Positions 56,598 through 64,000 of a stretch of 64,000 nt of DNA are shown here, in pieces; within the stretch, counting starts at the first letter, position 1, and each line of letters starts with the position of its first letter. Both the position numbers and the translations under genes were made by a program. The DNA comes from Diaphorobacter caeni (GTDB taxonomy: Bacteria; Pseudomonadota; Gammaproteobacteria; Burkholderiales; Burkholderiaceae_C), in assembly GCF_015354245.1 (NCBI RefSeq), contig NZ_JADKYZ010000001.1, forward strand, positions 806,001 through 870,000, written 5' to 3'. Under the pieces are notes generated by a model. That model was not told the DNA's origin. It saw only the letters and a program-made list of their open reading frames with translations, and did not search any database.

Positions 56598-57446
56598 ATG
56601 GCCTTGCCATCGTCCGGCCCCATCTCGCTATTGCAGGTTGCTCAAGAGTTCGGCGGAGCTGCACCGCATTCATTGAGCGAGTATTACGGCATCGTTTCGG
56701 GCATCCCGGCATCGGGCGCAATTTCGCTGTCGCAGTTCTACGGCAAGGCCGCTGCGGGAGAGGCTACCTACACCGCGAGTGCGGATTTCACGGTGCCTGC
56801 GGGTGTCACGTCGATTTGCTTTGTGGCAGTCGGCAGAGGTGCTAATGGGACTTGGGAGCGATCCGGCGGCGGCGGCGCTCTTGGCTACAAAAACGCGGTG
56901 GCAGTGACTCCTGGGCAGGTTGTGCAGGTCCGTATTGATGCAAATAGTTCTTACGTTGTGGTCAATGGTGTCACCTACACCGCAAACGCGGGCAATACCA
57001 CCAGCGGCGGAGGGCGCGTGGGTGCGTGGGATGGTGGCGGCAATGGTGGCGGTGGCTATGCGTCGTCGGGGTCTGGTGGGGGTGGTGCTGGTGGCTACAC
57101 GTCGGCCGGTGGTCAAGGTGGGTCGAATAACTACAGCGGCATGGGGAGCGCTACGGGTGGTGGCGGTGGTGGTGGATACGATGCTGCTTACAACAAGGGC
57201 GGCGGCGGTGGCGTAGGCCTGAGGGGCGTCATATCCGGGGCATCTGGTGATGCCGCGCCGGGTGTCGGTGGCAAGGGTGGCCAGGGTGGTGCCGACGGTA
57301 GCAACGTGAGCCCGTCGCCCAACGGCGGTGCATATGGTGGTGGTGCAGCGGCATCACAAAACAGCAATTACACGTCACAGGGCGGTGCCGGTGCTGTCCG
57401 CATCATCTGGGGCGCTGGTCGCTCGTTCCCCTACGCGGCCGCATAG
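56598..57446 (+). CDS. Glycine-rich tail tip / adhesin-like protein
   Basis: A 282-residue protein. The N-terminal part has two copies of a short attachment motif (GPISLLQVAQEFGGA, GAISLSQFYGKA) then a small beta-domain (TVPAGVTSICFVAVG). The last 160 residues are very rich in Gly and Ser with runs such as GGGGGGG, similar in style to polyglycine-sandwich host-range adhesins of T-even phages (gp38). It is a strong candidate for receptor binding. GTG 56589 is an alternative start; ATG 56598 follows the previous stop. Confidence 0.75.
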   Translation: MALPSSGPISLLQVAQEFGGAAPHSLSEYYGIVSGIPASGAISLSQFYGKAAAGEATYTASADFTVPAGVTSICFVAVGRGANGTWERSGGGGALGYKNAVAVTPGQVVQVRIDANSSYVVVNGVTYTANAGNTTSGGGRVGAWDGGGNGGGGYASSGSGGGGAGGYTSAGGQGGSNNYSGMGSATGGGGGGGYDAAYNKGGGGGVGLRGVISGASGDAAPGVGGKGGQGGADGSNVSPSPNGGAYGGGAAASQNSNYTSQGGAGAVRIIWGAGRSFPYAAA

Positions 57447-57456
57447 TCCGGCGTTC

Positions 57457-57475
57457 TGTTCAAGGGCCAGCCACA
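57457..57475 (+). promoter_or_regulatory. Ogr-type late activator box, FI operon
   Basis: TGTTCAAGGGCCAGCCACA keeps the 19-base TGT-N13-ACA form and the downstream CAGCCACAGCCCG block seen at 48310-48322. It lies 70-88 bp before the membrane-protein gene and so may drive that gene together with FI-FII. Confidence 0.6.
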
Positions 57476-57544
57476 GCCCGCGCTGCTGGCACTTCCGCAC
57501 GCGCGTGGGCACCATGACTGCATTGTTTCTATCGAGGAAAACCA

Positions 57545-58288
57545 ATGCAGTTTTGGATAAGCGTTGCGCTGCAGGTGCTGGCGGCAATCGCAATCATCTG
57601 GTGCATCCTTCCCGTCATCGTCGTGCTGGCGCTGCCGGGTGTACCGTGGGCACATCGCGCCAAAGCAGCATGGTGCTTTTTGCCCGCTGCGTTTCGTGGC
57701 GCGCTGGTGCTGATTCCGGCCGCGCTTGCGCCCATCGTGGTGCCGGTGGCGCTGCTGTTTACTCGGTGGCAAGACGACAAGCTGCCGCGCCTTTTTTGCT
57801 GGTGGGATAACGACGTATCAATCAACGGCGACGCGGGACTGACGTGGAGTCGGGACCCGGTGACCGGCATCGGCAAGCCTGACCGCGTGCCCAACGATGA
57901 CACGGCCGATGTGCGCGCGCTGTGCTACTGGGCAAAGGGTCACCACCCGCGCAGCTTTTGGGCGCGATTCGTGTGGCTGGGTTGGCGCAATCGTGCGAGC
58001 TGGCTGGCCGCGCAGTTGGGCGTCAAGTCCGATCTGTCCGCGCCGGTGAAGTGCTGGGGCAACCCAGACGCGGGGCGCGAGATCGAGGGTTGGTATCTGC
58101 TCGAAAACGCGGGCGTCTATCAGTTCTTTCGCTCCAAGCGTCGCGGCAATTTCTGCGTTCGCACGAACTACGGCTACAAGGTCAACCACCAGTACATGGG
58201 CCGTGCACGCCTGCCGGTGGTCAACGTCACTTTTTCGCTGCTGCGCTGGAAGGGTGACGACGTCGCCGCCAACGTGGCCAGCGCCTGA
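57545..58288 (+). CDS. Membrane protein at the P2 fun(Z) locus
   Basis: A 247-residue protein with two hydrophobic segments near the N-terminus (about 4-32, VALQVLAAIAIIWCILPVIV; and about 50-72, GALVLIPAALAPIVVPVALL). A soluble cytosolic or periplasmic domain follows with CWWDND, GDAGLTWSRDPVTGIGK, PRSFWARFVWLGWRNRASWLA and YQFFRSKRRGNFCVRTNYGYKVN. It is intact, well-coded and not a P2 core gene. In P2 the site between the fibre genes and FI holds fun(Z), a gene that excludes phage T5. I infer a moron, possibly an exclusion factor, but there is no functional motif. Confidence 0.8.
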   Translation: MQFWISVALQVLAAIAIIWCILPVIVVLALPGVPWAHRAKAAWCFLPAAFRGALVLIPAALAPIVVPVALLFTRWQDDKLPRLFCWWDNDVSINGDAGLTWSRDPVTGIGKPDRVPNDDTADVRALCYWAKGHHPRSFWARFVWLGWRNRASWLAAQLGVKSDLSAPVKCWGNPDAGREIEGWYLLENAGVYQFFRSKRRGNFCVRTNYGYKVNHQYMGRARLPVVNVTFSLLRWKGDDVAANVASA

Positions 58289-58311
58289 TCACACCAACGG
58301 AGTATCAAACC

Positions 58312-59508
58312 ATGGCTGTCACTGACTACCACCACGGCGTCCGCGTCATTGAGCTGAATGAGGGCACCAACTCGCTGCGCGTTGTGAGCACGGCAATCAT
58401 CGGGCTGGTTGCCACCGCAAGCGATGCGGACGAAGCCGCGTTCCCGCTGAACAAGCCCGTGCTGTTCACATCCATCTCGAAGGCCCAGGCCGCAGCGGGT
58501 ACGCTCGGCACGCTGTCGATGGCACTGTCCTGCATTGCCGACAACGCGCGGCCGGTGATGGTCATCGTGCGTGTGCCTGATGGCGAGGGTGCAACCGATG
58601 AGGAGCGCGCGGCGGACCAGACCAGCAAGGTGGTGGGCGACTACGTGGGCGGGGTGCGCACCGGCATTCAGGCACTGCTGACGGCAGAGCAGCAGCTGGG
58701 CGTGAAGCCGCGCATTCTCGGTGCGCCGGGTCTGGACACCAAGCCGGTTGCCGAAGCGCTCACCAGCGTGGCCGAAAAGCTGCGCGCCATGGCCTACGTG
58801 TACGCCGACGGATGCGAGGATGTGAGCGACACGCTCGAGTATCAGCAGGGATTCGGCAAGCGCGAAACCATGCTGCTGTGGCCCAACTTCACGAAGTGGA
58901 GCACCAAAGAAAACAAGTCGGTCGAGGTGCCGGTGGTGGCCTACGCGCTCGGCATGCGTGCGGCCATCGACCAGACCCAAGGCTGGCACAAGAGCATTTC
59001 CAACGTCGCGGTGAATGGCCCGACTGGCATCGCCAAAGATGTGTATTTCGATCTGCAAAGCCCGGCCAGTGATGCCACATTGCTGAACGAGGGCAACGTC
59101 ACCACGCTGATTCGCAAGCAGGGCTATCGCATCTGGGGCAATCGCACATGCAGCAGCGAAGAAAATTTCGCGTTCGAGACTGCCACGCGCACCGCGCATG
59201 TGCTGGCCGACACGATGGCCGAAGGGCATTTCGAGTTCATCGACAAGCCCATGACGCCGAGCCTCATCAAGGACATTCTGGAAGGCATCAACGCGCGAAT
59301 TCGGCAGCTCAAATCGCTGCAGTACATCCTGGACGGCAATGCTTGGATCAACGAAGAGGTGAACACCACTGAATCGCTCAAGTCCGGCAAGCTGATCATT
59401 GATTACGACTACACGCCGTTGCCGCCGCTCGAAGACCTGACATTGCGCCAGCGCCTCACGGACCAATATTGGGCCGACTGGGCGCTGCGCGTTTCCGCCG
59501 GCAGCTGA
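58312..59508 (+). CDS. FI: Tail sheath protein (P2 gpFI)
   Basis: The contractile sheath subunit, 398 residues (P2 FI 396). It begins MAVTDYHHGVRVIELNEG and has STAIIGLVATA, PVLFTSI, KPRILGAPGLDT, VVAYALGMRAAIDQTQGWHKSISN and the C-terminal DYTPLPPLEDLTLRQRLTD. It forms the sheath around the tube of gpFII. Confidence 0.95.
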   Translation: MAVTDYHHGVRVIELNEGTNSLRVVSTAIIGLVATASDADEAAFPLNKPVLFTSISKAQAAAGTLGTLSMALSCIADNARPVMVIVRVPDGEGATDEERAADQTSKVVGDYVGGVRTGIQALLTAEQQLGVKPRILGAPGLDTKPVAEALTSVAEKLRAMAYVYADGCEDVSDTLEYQQGFGKRETMLLWPNFTKWSTKENKSVEVPVVAYALGMRAAIDQTQGWHKSISNVAVNGPTGIAKDVYFDLQSPASDATLLNEGNVTTLIRKQGYRIWGNRTCSSEENFAFETATRTAHVLADTMAEGHFEFIDKPMTPSLIKDILEGINARIRQLKSLQYILDGNAWINEEVNTTESLKSGKLIIDYDYTPLPPLEDLTLRQRLTDQYWADWALRVSAGS

Positions 59509-59543
59509 GCCGGGCCACCTGACACCCACATCAAGGAATTGCC

Positions 59544-60056
59544 ATGGCACTGCCGCGCAAACTGAAAAATTTTGTCGTCTTCGTGAACGGAACCGACTAC
59601 CGGGGCGAGGTGACGGAAGTCGTCATTCCCAAGCTAAAACGCAAGATGGAAGGCCACCGCTCGGGCGGAATGGGTGGCGAGGTCAATCTCGACTTCGGCA
59701 TCGACGGGGTGCTGGAAATGGAGATCAAGGGCGCGGGCTGGATGAAGGGCCTTGTGTCGAAGTGGGGTTCTCCGCTGCACAACGCCGAGTTGCTGCGATT
59801 CGTGGGCGCGATCCAGACCGACGACACCGGCGCGGTCACTGCGGTGGAGATCACCGGGCGCGGCCGTATCGAAGAACTCGACCAAGGTTCAGCCAAGGCG
59901 GGCGACAAGCTGGAGCCGTCTTACAAGTACGTGCTGAGCTACTACAAGCAGGTGGTGGACGGCAAAGTGGAATTCGAGATCGATCTGGTGAACATGATCG
60001 AGATCGTGGACGGCGTGGACAACATGGCCACCACGCGCACCGCGCTGGGAATCTGA
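59544..60056 (+). CDS. FII: Major tail tube protein (P2 gpFII)
   Basis: The tail tube subunit, 170 residues (P2 FII 172). It starts MALPRKLKNFVVFVNGTDYRGEV and has EVVIPKLKRKMEGHRSGGMGG, then YVLSYYKQVVDGK and the terminal EIDLVNMIEIVDGVDNMA. A terminator-like hairpin follows 63 bases after the stop. Confidence 0.94.
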   Translation: MALPRKLKNFVVFVNGTDYRGEVTEVVIPKLKRKMEGHRSGGMGGEVNLDFGIDGVLEMEIKGAGWMKGLVSKWGSPLHNAELLRFVGAIQTDDTGAVTAVEITGRGRIEELDQGSAKAGDKLEPSYKYVLSYYKQVVDGKVEFEIDLVNMIEIVDGVDNMATTRTALGI

Positions 60057-60118
60057 CCGAACAGAACGCAGCTGCCAAGCTGTCATGCGCGCGGTGCCAA
60101 GCCGGTGCGCATGGTTCG

Positions 60119-60155
60119 CGGCGGGTGTGCGTCGTTGCCGCCCGCCGTTTTTTTT
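60119..60155 (+). terminator. Terminator-like hairpin after FII
   Basis: CGGCGGG pairs with CCCGCCG around a 15-base loop and is followed by eight T (60148-60155). It lies between FII and E, though E and T follow in the same direction, so readthrough must be allowed or E has its own promoter. It fits a need for much more FI/FII than E/T. Confidence 0.75.
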
Positions 60156-60178
60156 ATTCAAAGCACCGAGAAGAAATC

Positions 60179-60508
60179 ATGAGCACAGAAAAGCAAAGCG
60201 CCACGCCAATCAAGCAACCAGTGACGGTGTCGGTCACGTTGGAGGAACCCATCGTTCGCGGTGGTGAAACCATCGAGACGCTGGTCATCCGCCGTCCGCG
60301 AGCGGGGGAGCTGCGCGGGCTCAGCCTCACCGAGGTGGCGAACATGAAGACCGATGCCATGGTGGATTTGCTGCCGCGCATCACCCAGCCGTCACTGCTC
60401 AAGCATGAAGTGGAGGCGATGGGTCCGGCCGACTTCATCAGCTGCGCCATGGAGGTGGCCACTTTTTTGGCCCCGCAGGCGCTTGTGGCGGGTGTGTCGA
60501 AGACGTAA
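60179..60508 (+). CDS. E: Tail assembly chaperone E (P2 gpE)
   Basis: A 109-residue tail assembly chaperone (P2 gpE 91) with KQPVTVSVTLEEPIVRGGETIE, then VIRRPRAGELRGLSL. Its 3' end carries the slippery heptamer T TTT TTG at 60463-60469, from which a -1 shift gives the E-E' fusion. The terminal E region overlaps the fusion coding. Confidence 0.93.
   Translation: MSTEKQSATPIKQPVTVSVTLEEPIVRGGETIETLVIRRPRAGELRGLSLTEVANMKTDAMVDLLPRITQPSLLKHEVEAMGPADFISCAMEVATFLAPQALVAGVSKT
60463..60469 (+). other. Programmed -1 frameshift site in gene E
   Basis: T TTT TTG in the E frame is the canonical X XXY YYZ slippery sequence and is the same T6G type used by P2 E. After slippage the -1 frame has no stop before reaching E' (60508) and ends at 60636. 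Confidence 0.85.
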
Positions 60509-60636
60509 TGATCGAACTGGCGTTCATCCTGCACTGGCAACCGCAGGCGATGGACGCCATGGATTTGGGCGATCTGCTGCAGTGGCGCGAGCGGGCGGTG
60601 AAGCTGCACAACCAGATGCACGCCGCCAGAGAATGA
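60508..60636 (+). CDS. E': E' extension, GpE-family tail protein
   Basis: A 42-codon ORF in the -1 frame relative to E, from ATG 60508 (overlapping the E stop TAATG). It encodes MIELAFILHWQPQAMDAMDL and ends HNQMHAARE, matching the short GpE family in P2-like phages. It is best read as the end of the E-E' frameshift fusion, which bridges tape measure and tube assembly; the fused part adds 14 residues from the shifted E 3' end. Confidence 0.85.
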   Translation: MIELAFILHWQPQAMDAMDLGDLLQWRERAVKLHNQMHAARE

Positions 60637-60658
60637 AAAGGCGTTAACATGCGCGCAT

Positions 60659-60928
60659 ATGGAAACCGCAATCATCATGACCCTCGTAGTTCTGGCCCTG
60701 CTTGTGTGCCTGGGCGGAGTGATCATGTTCGTTTACCTGTGCGGTATGGCGGGCGGCGCGACCATGAACATCTTGCTCAAGCGCGCCATGTCGCAAGAGC
60801 CTGCGCCAGGTGTTGGTGCGCAGTCGGGCATGACGGCCGACGAATCCAACGCCATCGTGGCCGAATCTCAGCGCATGCTGCGCGAGTCGCAGCGGCGCGA
60901 AGCCTTCAACAAGGCCAATCCTCTGTAA
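60659..60928 (+). CDS. Small phage membrane protein
   Basis: An 89-residue product with a strong hydrophobic N-terminal segment (IIMTLVVLALLVCLGGVIMFVYL, about 5-30) and a charged C-terminal half (DESNAIVAESQRMLRESQRREAF). It lies between E' and the tape measure, where P2 has no gene. The Shine-Dalgarno AAAAGG is 17 bases away, so a start at 60677 (MTLVVL) or a weak one at 60659 is possible. The other forward frame starting at 60649 has no hydrophobic pattern and is rejected. Confidence 0.65.
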   Translation: METAIIMTLVVLALLVCLGGVIMFVYLCGMAGGATMNILLKRAMSQEPAPGVGAQSGMTADESNAIVAESQRMLRESQRREAFNKANPL

Positions 60929-60961
60929 ACCAACGCGCCACCACGGTGCAGGAGATGCGCC

Positions 60962-63571
60962 GTGGTGGATAAGCTGCGTCTGGAGGTTCTGCTCGCGGCC
61001 GTGGACAAGGTCAGCGGGCCGCTCAAGTCCGTTGCTCTTGGGAGCAAGGCCACCGCCAAGGCGGTGGGGGAGGCGGAGCTGGCGCTCAAGGGCCTGCAGG
61101 CCCAGCAGCGTGCGCTGACCAAGTTTGAGCGAGAGCGCGAATCGCTCGATGGTGCCCGCCAGCAATTGGACATGGCCAAGGCCGCAGGGGCAAACCGCAC
61201 CGTCGTCCGCCAGTTGACGACGGACTACGAAAAGCAGCTGGCCGTGGTCAAGAAGCTGCAGACCGACATGGCAGCTCGCGGATGGGGCAATGCCACGGTG
61301 GACCAGAAGCAACTGGCCGACAGCATTGCGCGCACCAACTCGGCATTGGATGCGCAGCGCCAGAAGATGGACAAGCAGCGCGACGTGGAAGAGCGTTTGC
61401 ATAACCTGCGCGAGAAGCACAGCAAAGACATGGTGAAGCTCGCGGCGTGGGGAGGTGCTGCAGCGGGCGCGACGATGGCGGGGAGCAAGCTGCGTTCGCC
61501 GTTGACTGCTGCAGTCAATGCCTTCATGCCTGCGGAGGATGCGGAAACGCAGCTTGGCGCGTCGCTCATGCGCAGCGATGGCAAGGTGCCGGAGAGCATG
61601 CAAAAGATGGTCGATCTGGCGACCAAGCTCGGCGACAAGCTGCCAGGCACTACAAAGGATTTCATCGAGCTGACGCAAGCACTGAGCCAAGAGGGCTTGA
61701 GTGAGCAGAGCATTCTGGGCGGCACGGCCGAGGCGTCGGCTTACCTCGCAGTGCAGCTCAAGAAGGTGCCCAAAGAAGCCGCCGCCATGGCGGCAAAAAT
61801 GCAGGACGCAACGCGCGCCACCGAAGCCGAAATGATGGGCGTGCTTGACATGGTGCAGCGTGGCCACTATGCCGGTGCGGATGCAGACTACATGCTGGCG
61901 GGCTTCACGAAGATGTCGCCCGTGCTGGATATCACCAAGCGCAAGGGGTTGGATGCGATGAACGCACTCAGCCCGTTGATGGTGATGATGAATCAGGCGG
62001 GCATGACCGATGGGTCATCGGCTGGTAACGCCATCCGCAAGGTGTTCCAGTCCAGCATGAGCGAGAAGAAGCTGGGAAAAGCGAATGCTGCAGTGAAAGA
62101 CGCCAAGGGTGGATTCAACCTTGATTTCAGCGACGGCAAGGGAGAGTTTGGCGGCATTGACAAGATGTTCGAGCAACTGCAGAAGTTGAACACACTCAAC
62201 ACCATGCAGCGCGGAAACGTCATAGGTGCGTTGTTTGGGGATGATGCGGAAACGCTGCAGGTCGTCAACACGTTGATGACGAAGGGAATTGACGGGTACA
62301 ACGAATCTCTGAAAAAGCTGACCGATCAGGCCAGTTTGCAGATGCGCGTGAATGAGCAGCTGAAAACGCTCACCAATGTCGCCGATGCGGCCAGCGGTAG
62401 TTTCACCAACATGCTGAAAGAGTTTGGTGCAGCGATTGCCCCAGAACTCAAGGGGGTGCTGACTTGGTTGGGTGGTTTGGCCAATCGGGTGGGAACTTTC
62501 GCGCGCGAAAACCCAAAATTCACAAAGGCGGTCATGCTCAGCGTGGCGGCGTTGTCGGCGTTGCTGACCGTTGCCGGAACCGTGGGGATTGCCCTTGTGG
62601 CCATGTTGGGGCCGATGCACTTGGCGCGGTTTCTGTTCGCGCGAACGGTGCTCAACATGGCGGCCGTGCGAGCCGCCGCATCGGGTGCCTCGCCAGTGCT
62701 TGGCATGATGGGGCGGGCTTGGGCGTTCGTGTCTGGTGGCGTGGGGCGGCTCTTGCCAATGCTGCTGAGATTCGCCGGGCCGATTGGTTGGCTGATCTTG
62801 GCGGGCACGCTCATTTACAAGTATTGGGAGCCATTGAGCGCGTTTTTCTCGGGCTTCGGTGCGGGGTTGATGGATGGATTGGCACCGGCAATTGCCTCGT
62901 TCCGTGGCGTGATTGCACCGCTGATGCCAATGCTGGGCGTGCTGGGCGGTTATCTGCAGCGTGCCTGGAAGTGGTTCATGGATTTGTTCACCCCTGTGTC
63001 GATGGCGACGGGTGAGCTGAACAAGCTAAGCAGCATAGGGCAGCTGTTCGGCGCGATTTTCGGCGGCATCTTGACTTCACTTGTCACCTTGCCAATGCGC
63101 TTTTTCGAGCTGGGTGCAAACATCGTGCAGGGCATTGCCAACGGCATCACCAGCCGCATACAGGCCGTGCGCGATTCGATCAGCATGGCCGCTGGTGATG
63201 CGGTCGATTGGTTCAAGCAAAAGCTGGGCATTCAAAGCCCGAGCCGGGTATTCATGGAGCTGGGCGGCTACGTGAGCGAGGGCGCGGCCGAGGGCATCAG
63301 CGGTGGTGCGGGCATGGTGCGGAATGCGGCTGTGGCCATGGCTGCGGGATCGATGGTGGCCATGTCGCCGGTGGCTGCAGGGCAGGGCATGGGTGGTGCT
63401 GGTGTGGGCGCTGCGGGTGGTGCTGGCGGTGGGGCGTCCATCAGCATCGTCATCAACGCCGCGCCCGGAATGGACCCGCAAGCCGTGGCCAAGGCGGTGG
63501 CGGCCGAGCTGGATAAACGCGAGCGCGACAAGCAGGGCCGCCGCATGTCCTCGCTTTCCGACATTGATTGA
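60962..63571 (+). CDS. T: Tail tape measure protein (P2 gpT)
   Basis: The 869-residue tape measure (P2 gpT 815) sets tail length. It has an N-terminal helical part (KLRLEVLLAAVDKVSGPLKSVA then coiled coil, about 50-160), a middle P2-T domain, and membrane-seeking helices (about 500-560, VMLSVAALSALLTVAGTVGIAL; about 610-620). A C-terminal helical region ends near IVQGIANGITSRIQAVRDSI, followed by FKQKLGIQSPSRVFMELGGYVSEG. The start is GTG at 60962. Confidence 0.92.
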   Translation: MVDKLRLEVLLAAVDKVSGPLKSVALGSKATAKAVGEAELALKGLQAQQRALTKFERERESLDGARQQLDMAKAAGANRTVVRQLTTDYEKQLAVVKKLQTDMAARGWGNATVDQKQLADSIARTNSALDAQRQKMDKQRDVEERLHNLREKHSKDMVKLAAWGGAAAGATMAGSKLRSPLTAAVNAFMPAEDAETQLGASLMRSDGKVPESMQKMVDLATKLGDKLPGTTKDFIELTQALSQEGLSEQSILGGTAEASAYLAVQLKKVPKEAAAMAAKMQDATRATEAEMMGVLDMVQRGHYAGADADYMLAGFTKMSPVLDITKRKGLDAMNALSPLMVMMNQAGMTDGSSAGNAIRKVFQSSMSEKKLGKANAAVKDAKGGFNLDFSDGKGEFGGIDKMFEQLQKLNTLNTMQRGNVIGALFGDDAETLQVVNTLMTKGIDGYNESLKKLTDQASLQMRVNEQLKTLTNVADAASGSFTNMLKEFGAAIAPELKGVLTWLGGLANRVGTFARENPKFTKAVMLSVAALSALLTVAGTVGIALVAMLGPMHLARFLFARTVLNMAAVRAAASGASPVLGMMGRAWAFVSGGVGRLLPMLLRFAGPIGWLILAGTLIYKYWEPLSAFFSGFGAGLMDGLAPAIASFRGVIAPLMPMLGVLGGYLQRAWKWFMDLFTPVSMATGELNKLSSIGQLFGAIFGGILTSLVTLPMRFFELGANIVQGIANGITSRIQAVRDSISMAAGDAVDWFKQKLGIQSPSRVFMELGGYVSEGAAEGISGGAGMVRNAAVAMAAGSMVAMSPVAAGQGMGGAGVGAAGGAGGGASISIVINAAPGMDPQAVAKAVAAELDKRERDKQGRRMSSLSDID

Positions 63572-63586
63572 TGGAGGGCCGCGCAC

Positions 63587-64000
63587 ATGATGGCCGCACT
63601 GGGGCAATTCACCTTCGCGCTGAGCACGCTGGCATTCACCGAAATGCGGCGCTCCAGCGCTTTCCGCCACGCGAGCAATAGCCGCGTGGGTGCACGGCCG
63701 GGCCTGCAGTACGTGGGGCCGGGCGACGAAACCATCAGCCTCACCGGCCTGCTTGCGCCCGAGTTCATGGGCGACCGGCTGGCCATCGAGCGGCTGCGCG
63801 ACATGGCCACAAAGGGCAGCGCCTACGCGCTGGTCAACGGCGCGGGCGAGTCCTTCGGCGCGTGGGTGATCGAGAGCGTGGACGAAACGGGGTCCATCTT
63901 CATCCGTGAAGGCGTGGCGCGACGCACGGAATTCACGCTCAATCTCAAGCGCGCCGACGATGCGCAGGCCGACCCGGCGGGTGGATCTGATGGTGGCGAG
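63587..64000 (+). CDS. U: Tail protein U (P2 gpU), cut by window edge
   Basis: The first 138 codons of a gpU homologue (P2 gpU 159). It opens MMAALGQFTFALSTLAF and has SNSRVGARPGLQYVGPGDETISLTGL, then FILNLKR-like FTLNLKRADD. The reading frame is open to position 64000. It starts 15 bases after the T stop. A later gene D is expected beyond the window. Confidence 0.92.
   Translation, partial: MMAALGQFTFALSTLAFTEMRRSSAFRHASNSRVGARPGLQYVGPGDETISLTGLLAPEFMGDRLAIERLRDMATKGSAYALVNGAGESFGAWVIESVDETGSIFIREGVARRTEFTLNLKRADDAQADPAGGSDGGE

Larger units (their letters stand above)
38112..64000 (+). mobile_element. P2-like prophage, left and morphogenetic part
   Basis: From about 38.1 kb to the right edge the gene order is that of P2-type myophages: leftward Q-P, rightward O-N-M-L-X, lysis, R-S, V-W-J-I, fibres, FI-FII, E/E', T, U. 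A cos-like core lies left of Q. No integrase, repressor or replication gene is present in the window, so the element continues right. The left att site is not resolved and must lie between 38112 and about 38850; no tRNA gene is seen there. All structural genes look intact. Confidence 0.93.

Overview
The window reads as part of a betaproteobacterial chromosome, most likely Burkholderiales/Comamonadaceae (Delftia, Comamonas or Acidovorax relatives). The grounds are high GC, strong G/C at third codon positions, the alaA-hom-thrC order, the moeA/moaD/moaE/clpB neighbourhood, and an intergenic palindrome of a type I recall from that family. The genus is an inference. I see no rRNA, tRNA or CRISPR array.

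1-18.9 kb is mostly housekeeping. It holds a PIN-PhoH ATPase (cut by the left edge), a PrxQ/Bcp peroxiredoxin, an Mth938-domain protein, alaA-hom-thrC (alanine and threonine synthesis), mobB-moeA-moaD (molybdenum cofactor), then moaE and the disaggregase clpB. moaD and moaE are separated by about 5 kb of accessory-looking genes: a piece of a serine recombinase, an SRPBCC protein, a TonB-dependent receptor, a DapA-family aldolase and two small conserved proteins.

19-28.7 kb is metabolic and accessory. A two-gene unit (TIM-barrel hydrolase-like plus UPF0261/Tm-1-like) lies divergent from a MocR-type regulator with a perfect inverted repeat over its ribosome binding site. An aldehyde dehydrogenase, a GNAT acetyltransferase, dusC and a ClsC-like phospholipase D lipoprotein follow.

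28.9-38.1 kb is a type IV pilus minor-pilin operon, fimT-pilV-pilW-pilX-pilY1-pilE, followed by a TonB-C-terminal-like protein. The genes overlap or nearly abut.

38.1-64 kb (right edge) is the morphogenetic half of a P2-like (Peduovirus-type) prophage in canonical order: leftward Q-P, rightward O-N-M-L-X, lysis genes (holin, SAR endolysin, lipoprotein, Rz with nested Rz1), R-S, V-W-J-I, a non-P2 tail-fibre cassette, one membrane protein at the P2 fun(Z) position, FI-FII, E and E' joined by a T_TTT_TTG frameshift site, the tape measure and the start of U. Four 19-bp TGT-N13-ACA boxes sit in front of the four late operons and look like Ogr-type activator sites. A P2-like cos core lies left of Q. 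Gene D, ogr, replication genes, repressor, integrase and the right att site would lie beyond the window.

The best candidates for something undescribed are the membrane protein at the fun(Z) site, the tail-fibre cassette, and the Tm-1-like pair with its MocR regulator.
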